Below are positions 34,526-42,647 of a DNA stretch of 64,000 bases, in pieces. The position numbers and the translations under genes were made by a program. Where the stretch lies: NCBI GenBank assembly GCA_902805735.1, contig CADCTW010000230.1, positions 18,902 to 82,901 on the forward strand, written 5' to 3'. Each line of letters starts with the position of its first letter. Positions within the stretch are counted from its first letter, which is position 1. Below the pieces are notes generated by a model, which worked only from the letters and a program-made list of their open reading frames with translations, was not told where the DNA came from and did no database searches. The stretch is from an uncultured Gemmatimonadota bacterium (GTDB lineage: Bacteria; Gemmatimonadota; Gemmatimonadetes; Longimicrobiales; Longimicrobiaceae).

Positions 34526-35454
34526 GCGCACCCGGCACGCACCCGCCGGCGGGGGCCGGGCTCCACGACTTCCTGCGCCGCGAGCGCGAGCGGGTGGACG
34601 CGGCGCTCCTCCGCCTCACCGATCGGCTGGCGGCGGACGCGGCGCCGGGGCTGCGCGAGCCCATCGCGTACGCGCTCGCCACCCCGGGCAAGCGCCTGCG
34701 CCCCACCCTGTGCGTGGCGGCCTGGCGCGTCGCGCGCGGCGAGCCCGTGCCCGGGGCCGTGTACCGCCTGGCCTGCGCGGTGGAGATCGTCCACACCTAC
34801 TCGCTGGTGCACGACGACCTCCCCTCCATGGACGACGACGCCCTGCGCCGCGGGCGCGCCACCGTGCACACCGTCTTCGGCGTGGGGCGCGCCACGCTGG
34901 CCGGCGCGGCGCTGATCCCCGCCGCCATGCGCGCGCTGGACGCCGCGGCCGCCGAGCTGGGCCTCCCCGCGGAGCGCCGCGGGCGGCTGGTGGCGGAGCT
35001 GTGCCGCGCCTCCGGCGCGCTGGGAATGGTGGGCGGCCAGCTCCAGGACCTGCAGAGCGAGGCCCGCCCCACCGGCGCCGAGGCGCTGGAGAGCATCCAC
35101 CGGCGCAAGACGGGCGCGCTGCTGGCCGCGTCGCTGCGCGTGGGCGCCCTGGCCGCCGGCGCGAACGAGGCCACGGTGGCCGCCCTGACGGTCTACGGCG
35201 AGGACCTGGGCCTCGCCTTCCAGATCGTGGACGACGTGCTCGACGTCACCGCCAGCGCCGAGGCGCTGGGCAAGACCGCGGGCAAGGACGAATCCGCGCG
35301 CAAAGCCACCTATCCCGCCCTCTATGGCCTGGATGGCGCCCGCGCCCTCGCTGCCCGCCGCGTGGACGAGGCCCTCGCCGCGCTGCACGGTGCCGGCATC
35401 GCCTCCCCGGAGCTGGAAGCCCTCGCGCGGTTCGTGCTGGAGCGGCGGAACTGA
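34522..35454 (+). CDS. ispA: polyprenyl synthetase (farnesyl/geranyl diphosphate synthase type)
   Basis: The 310-residue enzyme condenses isopentenyl diphosphate with allylic diphosphates for quinone and polyprenol synthesis. Motifs: GKRLRP at 56-61, first Asp-rich motif DDLPSMDDD at 98-106, GGQLQDL, KTGALLAAS and the second Asp-rich motif DDVLD near 237-241, then GKD. GTG 34522 is set by the overlap with xseB. dxs lies downstream after a reverse-strand PIN pair, completing the usual xseB-ispA-dxs isoprenoid neighbourhood. Exact chain length (C15 or C20) cannot be read safely. Confidence 0.93.
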   Translation: MSAPGTHPPAGAGLHDFLRRERERVDAALLRLTDRLAADAAPGLREPIAYALATPGKRLRPTLCVAAWRVARGEPVPGAVYRLACAVEIVHTYSLVHDDLPSMDDDALRRGRATVHTVFGVGRATLAGAALIPAAMRALDAAAAELGLPAERRGRLVAELCRASGALGMVGGQLQDLQSEARPTGAEALESIHRRKTGALLAASLRVGALAAGANEATVAALTVYGEDLGLAFQIVDDVLDVTASAEALGKTAGKDESARKATYPALYGLDGARALAARRVDEALAALHGAGIASPELEALARFVLERRN

Positions 35455-35856
35455 AGAGGAGGCACGGGACCAATCTCCGTGCCTCCCCTGAATCCGCACC
35501 GTGGCGCGGAGCGAAGGATCTACTGTCGGTGCCCTGGAAAGCGGCTCGTCGCTCCGGCCCCTTGCCGGGCGAGAGTAGATCATTCATTCGCCGCCGGAGT
35601 GTGGAGCGCGGGGCGAGGAACGGAGCGGCGGCTCTCCCAGGACGACAAGAAGTAGATCCGCCCGGATCACGGGATGCACAGCAGTTTCGTTAAACGGTAT
35701 GGGGCGATCACGGCCGCCTCCCCGGGCTTGGGGGTGCGCAGCGATGGGCGAGCATGGCCAGCCGGCTAGTGTTGCGCCGGCCTATGAGATGGGAAGGAAG
35801 GAGCCCTCGCGACACGGGGCCGAAACCCTTCGCCTGGACCCCACACTGGATCGGGC
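35455..35856. other. 402-bp convergent intergenic region without a clear gene
   Basis: This lies between ispA and the reverse-strand PIN gene. It holds the hairpin at 35458-35486 and a spaced inverted pair GATCTACT (35517) / AGTAGATC (about 35573), with another GTAGATC at about 35652. A 77-codon plus-strand frame at 35699-35932 runs into the PIN gene antisense and looks random. Confidence 0.5.
35458..35486. terminator. 10-bp hairpin after ispA
   Basis: GGAGGCACGG (35458-35467) pairs exactly with CCGTGCCTCC (35477-35486) across a 9-base loop, four bases after the ispA stop. No T tract, so a Rho-independent terminator is only possible. Confidence 0.55.
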
Positions 35857-36336
35857 TCAGCGGTCCAGGCTTCCGAACCGCACGTGGTTGAAGTTGAACA
35901 CGTCGGCCCCGGACGATGCAAGCCGACCATAGAGAGGAAGATCGTCGGTGAGCACGGCAACACGGTCGCGTGCGGCGTGCGCGACCGCGGTATCGGTCAG
36001 GCCGAGCTGCAGGTAGACTGGTTCGGAGGCGAGCGTCGCACTCGGGTAGTAACGTTCGTCTGACTGGACGATGAGGCCAGCAAGCACGGCGAGTGCCCTG
36101 CCGCGAAGTGGCTCCGCGAGCTGTCCTGCGAGGTTGCTCGTCTCGGTCATCACGTGCGGAGTGGTCACGAGCAACTCGAATTCGTTCACGAACTCCGCGA
36201 GGAGCTCGAAGTCTGCTCGGGTATACGCGCGCGTTCGGTTGAACCGGTCAATCTGCCGCGGGTCGGCCATGCCGACCACCAGCAGGACCAGGAGGTTGGT
36301 GTCCACCAGCAGGGCTTTGCGCGCCGCTGGCATCAC
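35857..36336 (-). CDS. PIN-domain protein (putative toxin-type RNase)
   Basis: A 159-residue PIN-like protein: the first acidic residue lies in ALLVDTNLLVLLV near the N-terminus, conserved acidic positions follow in TPHVMTETSN and the C-terminal pair in GLTDTAVAHAARDRVAVLTD then DLPLY. PIN proteins are metal-dependent RNases, often VapC-like toxins. The GTG start at 36336 overlaps the preceding stop (GTGA); ATG 36333 right after it is an alternative. It is encoded with a 96-residue partner, opposite to the flanking isoprenoid genes, in a typical toxin-antitoxin arrangement, though the partner is not a recognised antitoxin. Confidence 0.75.
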   Translation of the reverse strand: MMPAARKALLVDTNLLVLLVVGMADPRQIDRFNRTRAYTRADFELLAEFVNEFELLVTTPHVMTETSNLAGQLAEPLRGRALAVLAGLIVQSDERYYPSATLASEPVYLQLGLTDTAVAHAARDRVAVLTDDLPLYGRLASSGADVFNFNHVRFGSLDR

Positions 36337-36623
36337 GCAACTTCCCTCATCTTCATACCGTGAACCGTGCCCGTCTCGGCTTCGACCCTGAACACCTTGT
36401 ATACGCGCGGGAGCTTCTGCAGTTCACCCGTACCTGTGGAGAGCAGCAGAGACCCTTTGTTTTCCCTGACTGCCGGCTCCACCCAGCCCAGCGTGATGTT
36501 CCAGACCTGTTCGTCGCTCGACAGCTCGACTTCCTCCACTCGGAGGTGCCGAAGCTCCTCGTCGGGGAAGAGCTGACGCGCGTACGCGGTGGCGGCCTCT
36601 ACCGCCTGCTTTACGTCGATCAT
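36333..36623 (-). CDS. small partner of the PIN-domain protein
   Basis: A 96-residue protein (MIDVKQAVEAATAYARQLFP at the start, then LRHLRVEEVELSSDEQVWNI and RVYKVFRVEAETGTVHGMKM). It looks like a small alpha/beta fold with no DNA-binding ribbon or helix-turn-helix, so it is not an obvious VapB. ATG 36623 is chosen; the frame is open another 63 codons upstream into Pro/Arg-rich shadow. It overlaps the PIN gene start. By position it may neutralise or adapt the PIN protein. Confidence 0.7.
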   Translation of the reverse strand: MIDVKQAVEAATAYARQLFPDEELRHLRVEEVELSSDEQVWNITLGWVEPAVRENKGSLLLSTGTGELQKLPRVYKVFRVEAETGTVHGMKMREVA

Positions 36624-36728
36624 AGAGCTTCGTGGTGTAGGGTGGGCGAGGGCTCCACGATATCGCAGAATCCACACCGGGACCAGTATGCCCGTGGCGC
36701 ACTGGCGCGGATGGGAGCGGGGCTGGAG

Positions 36729-36757
36729 TTGACGCGCGGCTTCGCACTTTGTATTGT
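36729..36757 (+). promoter_or_regulatory. candidate promoter for dxs-nadK
   Basis: TTGACG (36729-36734), a 17-base spacer and TATTGT (36752-36757) give five of six and four of six consensus matches. Start near 36764 leaves a leader of about 130 bases. A weaker pair, TTGGTT (36816) and TAGATT (36839), lies nearer the gene. Confidence 0.55.
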
Positions 36758-36892
36758 AAAGCGGAGGAGGCGCGCAACACGGCCGGCCTTGTGGCGCCGC
36801 GTGGGTGTGCAAAGGTTGGTTGAGCGCGGCTCACCGTCTAGATTGTAGCGCTTGCGAGTGGACGCCCATTGAGATCGGAAGGAAGGAGCGCC

Positions 36893-38830
36893 GTGGCACT
36901 TCTCGACAGAGTCAAATCCCCCGCGGACGTGCGCGCACTCCCGGCCGAGGAGCTTCCCGCCCTCTGCCAGGAGGTGCGCGACCGTGTGATCGACGTGGTG
37001 GCCGCCCACAAGGGCGCGCACTTCGGCTCCAACCTGGGCTCGGTTGAGCTCACGGTGGCGCTGCACCGCGCCTTCGACACCCCGCGCGACCAGCTCATCT
37101 GGGACGTGGGGCACCAGGCGTACCCGCACAAGATCCTGACGGGGCGCAACGACGCCATGCCCAGCATCCGCAAGCGCAACGGGCTTTCCGGCTTCCTGCG
37201 CCGCGACGAGAGCGAGTACGACGTCTTCGGCGCGGGGCACGCCGCCACCTCCATCTCGGCCGCCGTGGGGATCGCCGCCGCGCGCGACCTGCGCGGCGAC
37301 GACTACGAGGCGATCGCCGTGATCGGCGACGGCTCCATGACGTGCGGGCTGGCGTACGAGGCGCTCAACAACGCCGGGCACACGGACCGGGACCTGATCG
37401 TCGTCCTCAACGACAACCAGATGTCCATCTCCCCCAACGTGGGGGCGCTCCACAAGTACCTGGGCGTGCACAAGCGGATCACCGAGGTGCGCACCTCGCC
37501 CCTCTACAACCGCATCCGCAGCGAGGTGAAGCGGCTGGTGCACGCGGCGCCCCGCATGGGCACGCTGGGCGAGATGGTGGAGCACTTCGCCGTGCGCGCG
37601 GACGACGCCTTCAAGGGGATGTTCGTGCCGGGGATGCTCTTCGAGGAGCTGGGGTTCCGCTACGTCGGGCCGGTGGACGGGCACGACGTGGAGCAGCTCG
37701 TGGACACCTTCCAGCAGGTGCGGAAGATGACGGGCCCGCGGCTGGTGCACGTGCTCACCACCAAGGGGAAGGGCTTCGCGCCCGCCGAGGCGGACCAGGT
37801 GAAGTGGCACGCGCAGGGCGGCTTCGACCGCACCACCGGCGCGCCGCTCAAGGTGGCCGCCGCGGGGCTCCCCCGCTGGCAGAACGTCTTCGGCCAGGCG
37901 CTCACCGAGCTCGCCACGGAAGACCGGGACGTGGTGGCGATCACGGCCGCCATGTCCACCGGCACGGGCACGGACATCTTCGAGAAGTCGCACCCGGAGC
38001 GCTTCTTCGACGTGGGGATCGCCGAGGGGCACGCCGTGACCTTCGCCGCCGGGCTGGCGACGCAGGGAATCAAGCCGTTCGTCGCCATCTACTCCACCTT
38101 CTTGCAGCGTGCCTACGACTCCATCATCCACGACGTCGCGCTGCAGGACCTGCAGGTGTGCTTCGTGATGGACCGCGCGGGGATCGCGGGCGACGACGGG
38201 CAGACGCACCACGGCGGGCTGGACATCGCCTACATGCTCGCCGTACCGGGGATGACGGTTGCGGCGCCGCACGACGCGGACGAGCTGATCGGGCTGCTGA
38301 AGCTGGCGCTGGAGTGGAAGCACGGCCCGTTCGCCATCCGCATCCCCCGCGACACGGTGCCCGCCCTGCCGCGCCCCGTCGCCGAGATCGAAGCGACCCC
38401 GCACGGCACCTGGGAGACGCTGCGCGCGGGGAGGGAGGTGGCGATCCTGGCCGTGGGGACGATGGTGGCCCCCGCGCTGGCCGCCGCCGAGATGCTGCAG
38501 CGCGAGGGGATCTCGGCCACCGTCGTCAACGCGCGCTTCGTGAAGCCGCTGGACGAGCGCACGCTGGAGCGCCTCTTCCCCGCGCACGAGCAGCTCCTGA
38601 CGGTGGAGGAGGGGACGGTGGTGAACGGCTTCGGCACTTTCGTGCGCGGGTACGTGGCGGAGCGCTGGCCGGGGGTGCGGGCCGCCTCCATGGGGCTTCC
38701 CGACCGCTTCGTGGAGCACGGCGAGCGCGCGGAGCTGCTGGGCGAGCTGGGGCTGACGGCGGAGGGGATCGCGGCGCAGGCGCGCGAGCTGGCGGGCAAG
38801 CCGCTGCGGAAGCTGCTTGAAACGGCCTGA
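36893..38830 (+). CDS. dxs: 1-deoxy-D-xylulose-5-phosphate synthase
   Basis: The 645-residue thiamine-diphosphate enzyme makes DXP from pyruvate and glyceraldehyde 3-phosphate, the entry to the MEP pathway. It shows HFGSNLGSVELTVALHRAFD, the TPP-binding stretch from GDGSMTCGLAYEALNNAG to NDNQMSIS, GPVDGHDV, and the transketolase-like middle with FDVGIAEGHAVTFAAGLA, YSTFLQRAYDSIIHDVALQ and DRAGIAGDDG THHG. GTG 36893 is chosen because GGAAGGAAGGAG lies just upstream. It overlaps nadK by 14 bases. Confidence 0.97.
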   Translation: MALLDRVKSPADVRALPAEELPALCQEVRDRVIDVVAAHKGAHFGSNLGSVELTVALHRAFDTPRDQLIWDVGHQAYPHKILTGRNDAMPSIRKRNGLSGFLRRDESEYDVFGAGHAATSISAAVGIAAARDLRGDDYEAIAVIGDGSMTCGLAYEALNNAGHTDRDLIVVLNDNQMSISPNVGALHKYLGVHKRITEVRTSPLYNRIRSEVKRLVHAAPRMGTLGEMVEHFAVRADDAFKGMFVPGMLFEELGFRYVGPVDGHDVEQLVDTFQQVRKMTGPRLVHVLTTKGKGFAPAEADQVKWHAQGGFDRTTGAPLKVAAAGLPRWQNVFGQALTELATEDRDVVAITAAMSTGTGTDIFEKSHPERFFDVGIAEGHAVTFAAGLATQGIKPFVAIYSTFLQRAYDSIIHDVALQDLQVCFVMDRAGIAGDDGQTHHGGLDIAYMLAVPGMTVAAPHDADELIGLLKLALEWKHGPFAIRIPRDTVPALPRPVAEIEATPHGTWETLRAGREVAILAVGTMVAPALAAAEMLQREGISATVVNARFVKPLDERTLERLFPAHEQLLTVEEGTVVNGFGTFVRGYVAERWPGVRAASMGLPDRFVEHGERAELLGELGLTAEGIAAQARELAGKPLRKLLETA

Positions 38831-39710
38831 CGGCGCGGGGCCGCGGCGCCTGGGCGTCGTCGGCCATCCTCGCTACGCCCTGTTCGGGGCCGCCCTGGCC
38901 CGCCTCCTCGGGTTCGCCGCGGAGCGCGGGCTGGAGCTGTTCCTGGAAGAGGACCTGCTGGAGGTGGCCCCCGACGCGCCCCTCCTGACCCCCGACATCG
39001 TCCCCACCCTGGACGTGCTCCTCACCCTGGGCGGCGACGGCACGCTGCTGCGCGGCGCCCGGCTGGTGGCGCGCGACGCGGTTCCGGTGCTGGGGATCAA
39101 CCTGGGGCACCTGGGGTTCCTGACCACGGCCCCGCCCTCGGAGCTGGAGCCGGCGCTGGAGCGGTGGCTGGGCGGCGACTTCGAGCTGGACCGGCGCATG
39201 GCGCTGGCGATCCGCTCCGTAGCGCCGGACGGCGGCACGGGCGGCGAGTACCTGGCGCTCAACGACGCCGTGCTGCACAAGGGCGGCTCGGCGCGCGTGA
39301 TCCGGCTCAAGGTGACGGCGCTGCGCGAGGAGGTGGGAAGCTACAGCGCGGACGGGATCATCCTGGCCACCCCCACCGGCTCCACCGCCTACTCCCTCTC
39401 GGCCGGCGGCCCCATCGTCCACCCGGACGTGGACTGCATCATCGCCACCCCCATCTCGCCGCACACCCTGAGCGTGCGCCCCCTCGTGCTCCCCGCCGAG
39501 GAGATGCTGACGGTGGAGGTGCTCACGCCCAGCGAGGAGCTGATCCTGACCATCGACGGCCAGGAGAGCGAGCGGCTGACCCCCGGCGCGCGCGTCGTGG
39601 TCTCCCGCGCCGGGCACCGCGTGTGCCTGGTGCGCTTCCCCGAGCGCACCTTCTTTTCCACCCTGCGCCGCAAGCTGCGCTGGGGGGATCTGGAGGAGCG
39701 CGAAAGATAG
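38817..39710 (+). CDS. nadK: NAD kinase
   Basis: A 297-residue ATP-NAD kinase that makes NADP in the cytoplasm. It has the GGDGT motif at 72-76, LGINLGHLGFLT, LALNDAVLHKG and the conserved ADGIILATPTGSTAYSLSAG, followed by GGPIVHP and TIDGQE. The TTG start at 38817 lies inside the end of dxs with GGAAG five bases upstream; no better start fits. It is the fourth member of the xseB-ispA-dxs-nadK neighbourhood. Confidence 0.95.
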   Translation: MKRPDGAGPRRLGVVGHPRYALFGAALARLLGFAAERGLELFLEEDLLEVAPDAPLLTPDIVPTLDVLLTLGGDGTLLRGARLVARDAVPVLGINLGHLGFLTTAPPSELEPALERWLGGDFELDRRMALAIRSVAPDGGTGGEYLALNDAVLHKGGSARVIRLKVTALREEVGSYSADGIILATPTGSTAYSLSAGGPIVHPDVDCIIATPISPHTLSVRPLVLPAEEMLTVEVLTPSEELILTIDGQESERLTPGARVVVSRAGHRVCLVRFPERTFFSTLRRKLRWGDLEERER

Positions 39711-39713
39711 GGG

Positions 39714-39775
39714 CTCACACAGAGACACAGAGGCACAGAGATCAGTTCATCTCTGTGCCTCTGTGTCTCTGTGTG
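39714..39775. repeat. 64-bp palindrome family, full copy after nadK
   Basis: A 28-base left arm starting CTCACACAGAGACACAGAGG is perfectly complementary to the right arm over 26 bases, with the 8-base loop TCAGTTCA. It lies four bases after the nadK stop and would form a very stable hairpin in the transcript. Confidence 0.95.
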
Positions 39776-39887
39776 GCATCAACAACCTTTCAGCGCAAGC
39801 CGCATTCGGTTATTGTTCGGGTGAACGGGATGGTGTCTCACGGGTACACACCGTGCTAGTTTGGAGGCACCCTCAAGTCTGATCCGG

Positions 39888-42263
39888 ATGAATCCGCACG
39901 CTCTCAACGTCCTGGAATACAGGGACGCGCTGGACATCGTGGCGCGCTACGCGTCGTCTTCGCTCGGCGGGGACGCGGTGCGCGCGCTGGAGCCCTCGGC
40001 CGACCTGGGGTGGATCGAGCCGGAGCTGGCGCGTGTGGACCAGATGCGCGGCTTCCTCCGCGGCGACTCGGGGTGGTACATCCCCGCCATCCCCGACGTG
40101 CGCGACCCGTTGCGCAAGCTGCGCGTGGAGGGCTCCGTCCTGGACGGCACGCAGCTCCGCGACGTGGCCACGCTGCTGGCCTCGTCGCGGGTGACGCGGC
40201 GGGCCTTCCAGGGCCAGGCGGCCAGCTTCCCGCTGCTGGCGATGATGGCGTCCGCGCTGGTGGAGGCGGAGAAGGAGGAGGCCGAGATCGGGCGGACGGT
40301 GGACGAGAACGGCCACGTCCGCGACGAGGCCTCACCCGTCCTCTACCGCACGCGGCGCGAGATCAAGAGCGCGCGCAACCGGCTGGTGGAGCGGCTTGCG
40401 TCCTACGTGTCGTCGCTCCCCGCGCACTACCAGGTGCCGGACGCGTCGGTGACGGTGCGCGAAGGGCGCTTCGTGATCCCCATCCGCCGCGAGGGGCGCG
40501 GCGAGGTGGGCGGGATCGTGCACGACGAGAGCGGCACGGGCGCCACCCTGTTCGTGGAGCCGCCCGTCGCCGTGGAGATGATGAACCGCCTGCGCGAGCT
40601 GGAAGCCACGGAGCAGCGCGAGGTCACGCGCATCCTGCGCGAGCTCTCCGCGCGGCTGCGGCCGTACCAGCCGGAGCTGCTGGCGACGCTGGACGCCATG
40701 GTGGCGCTGGACTCGGTGTACGCGCGGGCCCGCTACGCCATCAAGAGCGACGGGCACGTGCCGCGCCTGCTTCCCGCGGGCACGGAGGAGTACGAGGTGG
40801 TGAACGGCTACCACCCCGTGCTCCAGGCCCGCAACGCCACGGTCGTCCCCTTCCACCTGCGCATGGAGCCGGGGGAGCGCACGCTGCTCATCTCCGGCCC
40901 CAACACGGGCGGCAAGACGGTGCTGCTGAAGGCGATCGGGCTGATCTCGCTGCTGGCGCAGAGCGGGATCGTGCCCCCGGTGGGGCCGCGCTCCACGCTC
41001 CCCATCTTCCGGCAGGTCTTCGCGGACATCGGCGACGAGCAGAGCATCGAGGCCTCGCTCTCCACCTTCTCCGCGCACCTCAAGAACCTGCGCGAGGCGA
41101 TGGACGGCGCCGACTGGGAGTCGCTGGTGCTGACCGACGAGATCGGGAGCGGGACGGACCCGGTGGAGGGCGGCGCCCTGGCCCGCGCCATCCTGATCGA
41201 GCTCACCCGCCGCGCGTCCTTCACCGTCGCGACCACGCACCTGGGCCAGCTCAAGCTGCTGGCCACGGAGGAGCGCGGGGTGGTGAACGCGTCTCTGCAG
41301 TTCGACGCGGAGCGGCTGCAGCCCACCTATCGCCTGGTGAAGGGGATCCCCGGCCGCTCCTACGGCCTGGCCATCGCGCGGCGGCTGGGGATGGCGCAGT
41401 CGGTGCTGGAGCACGCGGAGTCCGCGCTGCCGCAGGGCGAGCGCGACGTGGCCCGCCTGCTGCTGGACCTGGAGGCGAAGGAGCAGCGCCTCTCCGACTC
41501 CACGATGGCGCTGGAGCGGCAGCTCGCGGAGACGCGGGCGCTGCAGGAGAAGCTGGAGGAGCGGGAGCGCGGGCTGAAGGAAAAGGAGCGCGACGCCGAG
41601 CGCCGCGCGCGGCAGCAGGCGCGCGACCTCCTCCTCCGCTCCCGCGCGGAGGTGGAGGCGGCGATCCAGGAGGTGCGCGGCGCCGCCGACGCCGCGCTGC
41701 TCGACGAGGCCGCCCGCGCCGCCCGCCGCCGCGTGGAGGAGGCCGCCTCCCGCCAGCGCGAGCGCGTGCCGAAGGAGCGCAAGCAGCCCCCGGCGTCGGC
41801 CCCGCGGCGCGACGAGGTGGCGCTGGAGGCCGGGGTGCGGGTGCGCATCGCGTCGCTGGGCCGCACGGGCACGGTGATCGAGGTGCGCGACGGCAAGGCG
41901 CTGGTGGAGGCGGGCTCCATCCGCATCCTCCTCCCCCACGATGACCTTTCGCCGCTCCCCGCGGGCGACCAGGGGCGCGAGAAGAAGGCGTCCAGCGCCT
42001 CCTACGTGCACAGCGCCGAGGCGCACCCGGAGGTGGACCTGCGCGGGATGCGCGTGGACGAGGTGGGGACCATGCTGGCGCGCGCCGTGGACGACGCGAT
42101 CATGGCCGGCCTCCCATCGTTCCGCATCATCCACGGCAAGGGCACCGGCGCCCTGCGCGCGCACGTCCGCGACCTCATCAAGAACGACCGCCGCATTCTC
42201 ACCTCCCGCGAGGGCGAGCGGTACGAAGGCGGCACGGGCGTGACGGTAGTGGAGTTCGCGTGA
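39888..42263 (+). CDS. mutS2: endonuclease MutS2 / ribosome collision ATPase
   Basis: The 791-residue product has the MutS2 order: core/lever domains (1-310), ABC ATPase with Walker A ISGPNTGGKTVLLKAIG, signature-like EASLSTFSAHLKN, Walker B LVLTDEIGSGTDP and switch TTHLGQLK, a long coiled coil (about 510-630), a KOW-like segment (GVRVRIASLGRTGTVIEVRD) and a C-terminal Smr domain (VDLRGMRVDEVG and IIHGKGTGALR). MutS2 suppresses recombination and, in Bacillus, splits collided ribosomes. ATG 39888 is preferred; the nearest GGAGG is 20 bases upstream, so an upstream non-ATG start is possible. dnaG follows after a long inverted-repeat element. Confidence 0.94.
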   Translation: MNPHALNVLEYRDALDIVARYASSSLGGDAVRALEPSADLGWIEPELARVDQMRGFLRGDSGWYIPAIPDVRDPLRKLRVEGSVLDGTQLRDVATLLASSRVTRRAFQGQAASFPLLAMMASALVEAEKEEAEIGRTVDENGHVRDEASPVLYRTRREIKSARNRLVERLASYVSSLPAHYQVPDASVTVREGRFVIPIRREGRGEVGGIVHDESGTGATLFVEPPVAVEMMNRLRELEATEQREVTRILRELSARLRPYQPELLATLDAMVALDSVYARARYAIKSDGHVPRLLPAGTEEYEVVNGYHPVLQARNATVVPFHLRMEPGERTLLISGPNTGGKTVLLKAIGLISLLAQSGIVPPVGPRSTLPIFRQVFADIGDEQSIEASLSTFSAHLKNLREAMDGADWESLVLTDEIGSGTDPVEGGALARAILIELTRRASFTVATTHLGQLKLLATEERGVVNASLQFDAERLQPTYRLVKGIPGRSYGLAIARRLGMAQSVLEHAESALPQGERDVARLLLDLEAKEQRLSDSTMALERQLAETRALQEKLEERERGLKEKERDAERRARQQARDLLLRSRAEVEAAIQEVRGAADAALLDEAARAARRRVEEAASRQRERVPKERKQPPASAPRRDEVALEAGVRVRIASLGRTGTVIEVRDGKALVEAGSIRILLPHDDLSPLPAGDQGREKKASSASYVHSAEAHPEVDLRGMRVDEVGTMLARAVDDAIMAGLPSFRIIHGKGTGALRAHVRDLIKNDRRILTSREGERYEGGTGVTVVEFA

Positions 42264-42264
42264 G

Positions 42265-42613
42265 GCGGGCCCTCACCCGGCAGCTTACGGCTGCCACCCT
42301 CTCCCAGTAACTGCCCTGGGAGAGGGGACTAAGTCGTGTGCGGCGAGCGGCGGCCCAGTGCGCCGAAAGGCCGGGCGCGATGGATCGCGTCCCTACGAAG
42401 CCGGTCGCGGCGAGCCGGGGTGATGCCCGTTCGTGGTAGAGGCGCGTGGAGGAAACGGCGGCCCGGAGGAGTTGCCGTCTCTGAGCCACTTCGTGAGTCC
42501 CGCTGTTCGCAACCAGCGGGCGCGCCGGCCCAAGCCGTAACCGCACGGAAGTAGTCCCCTCTCCCATGGGGTTTATGGGAGAGGGTGGCAGCTGTAAGCT
42601 GCCGGGTGAGGGC
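42265..42613. repeat. long inverted-repeat element, copy 3
   Basis: Arms at 42265-42306 and 42571-42613 (GCCCTCACCCGGCAGCTTAC and GCTGTAAGCTGCCGGGTGAG) are nearly perfect inverted copies, matching the 6872 element. The inner pair GGGGACTAAG / AGTAGTCCCC is also kept. The centre is about 100 bp longer than in copy 1 and partly different. It fills the mutS2-dnaG gap almost exactly. Confidence 0.9.
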
Positions 42614-42618
42614 GTCTC

Positions 42619-42633
42619 CGTTCCCCGTTCCCC
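42619..42633. repeat. GTTCCCC pair before dnaG
   Basis: Two units (CGTTCCCCGTTCCCC) adjoin the right end of the long inverted-repeat element and lie 15 bases before the dnaG start. The same unit is repeated upstream of pheT. Confidence 0.6.
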
Positions 42634-42647
42634 AGGCTTGTTGGACA

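Noticed and set aside
33613..35583. 656-codon minus-strand frame over xseB and ispA
   Set aside because: It is antisense to two well-recognised genes and has shadow composition.
35699..35932. 77-codon plus-strand frame after ispA
   Set aside because: It overlaps the PIN gene antisense, shows no conserved pattern and no family-like features.
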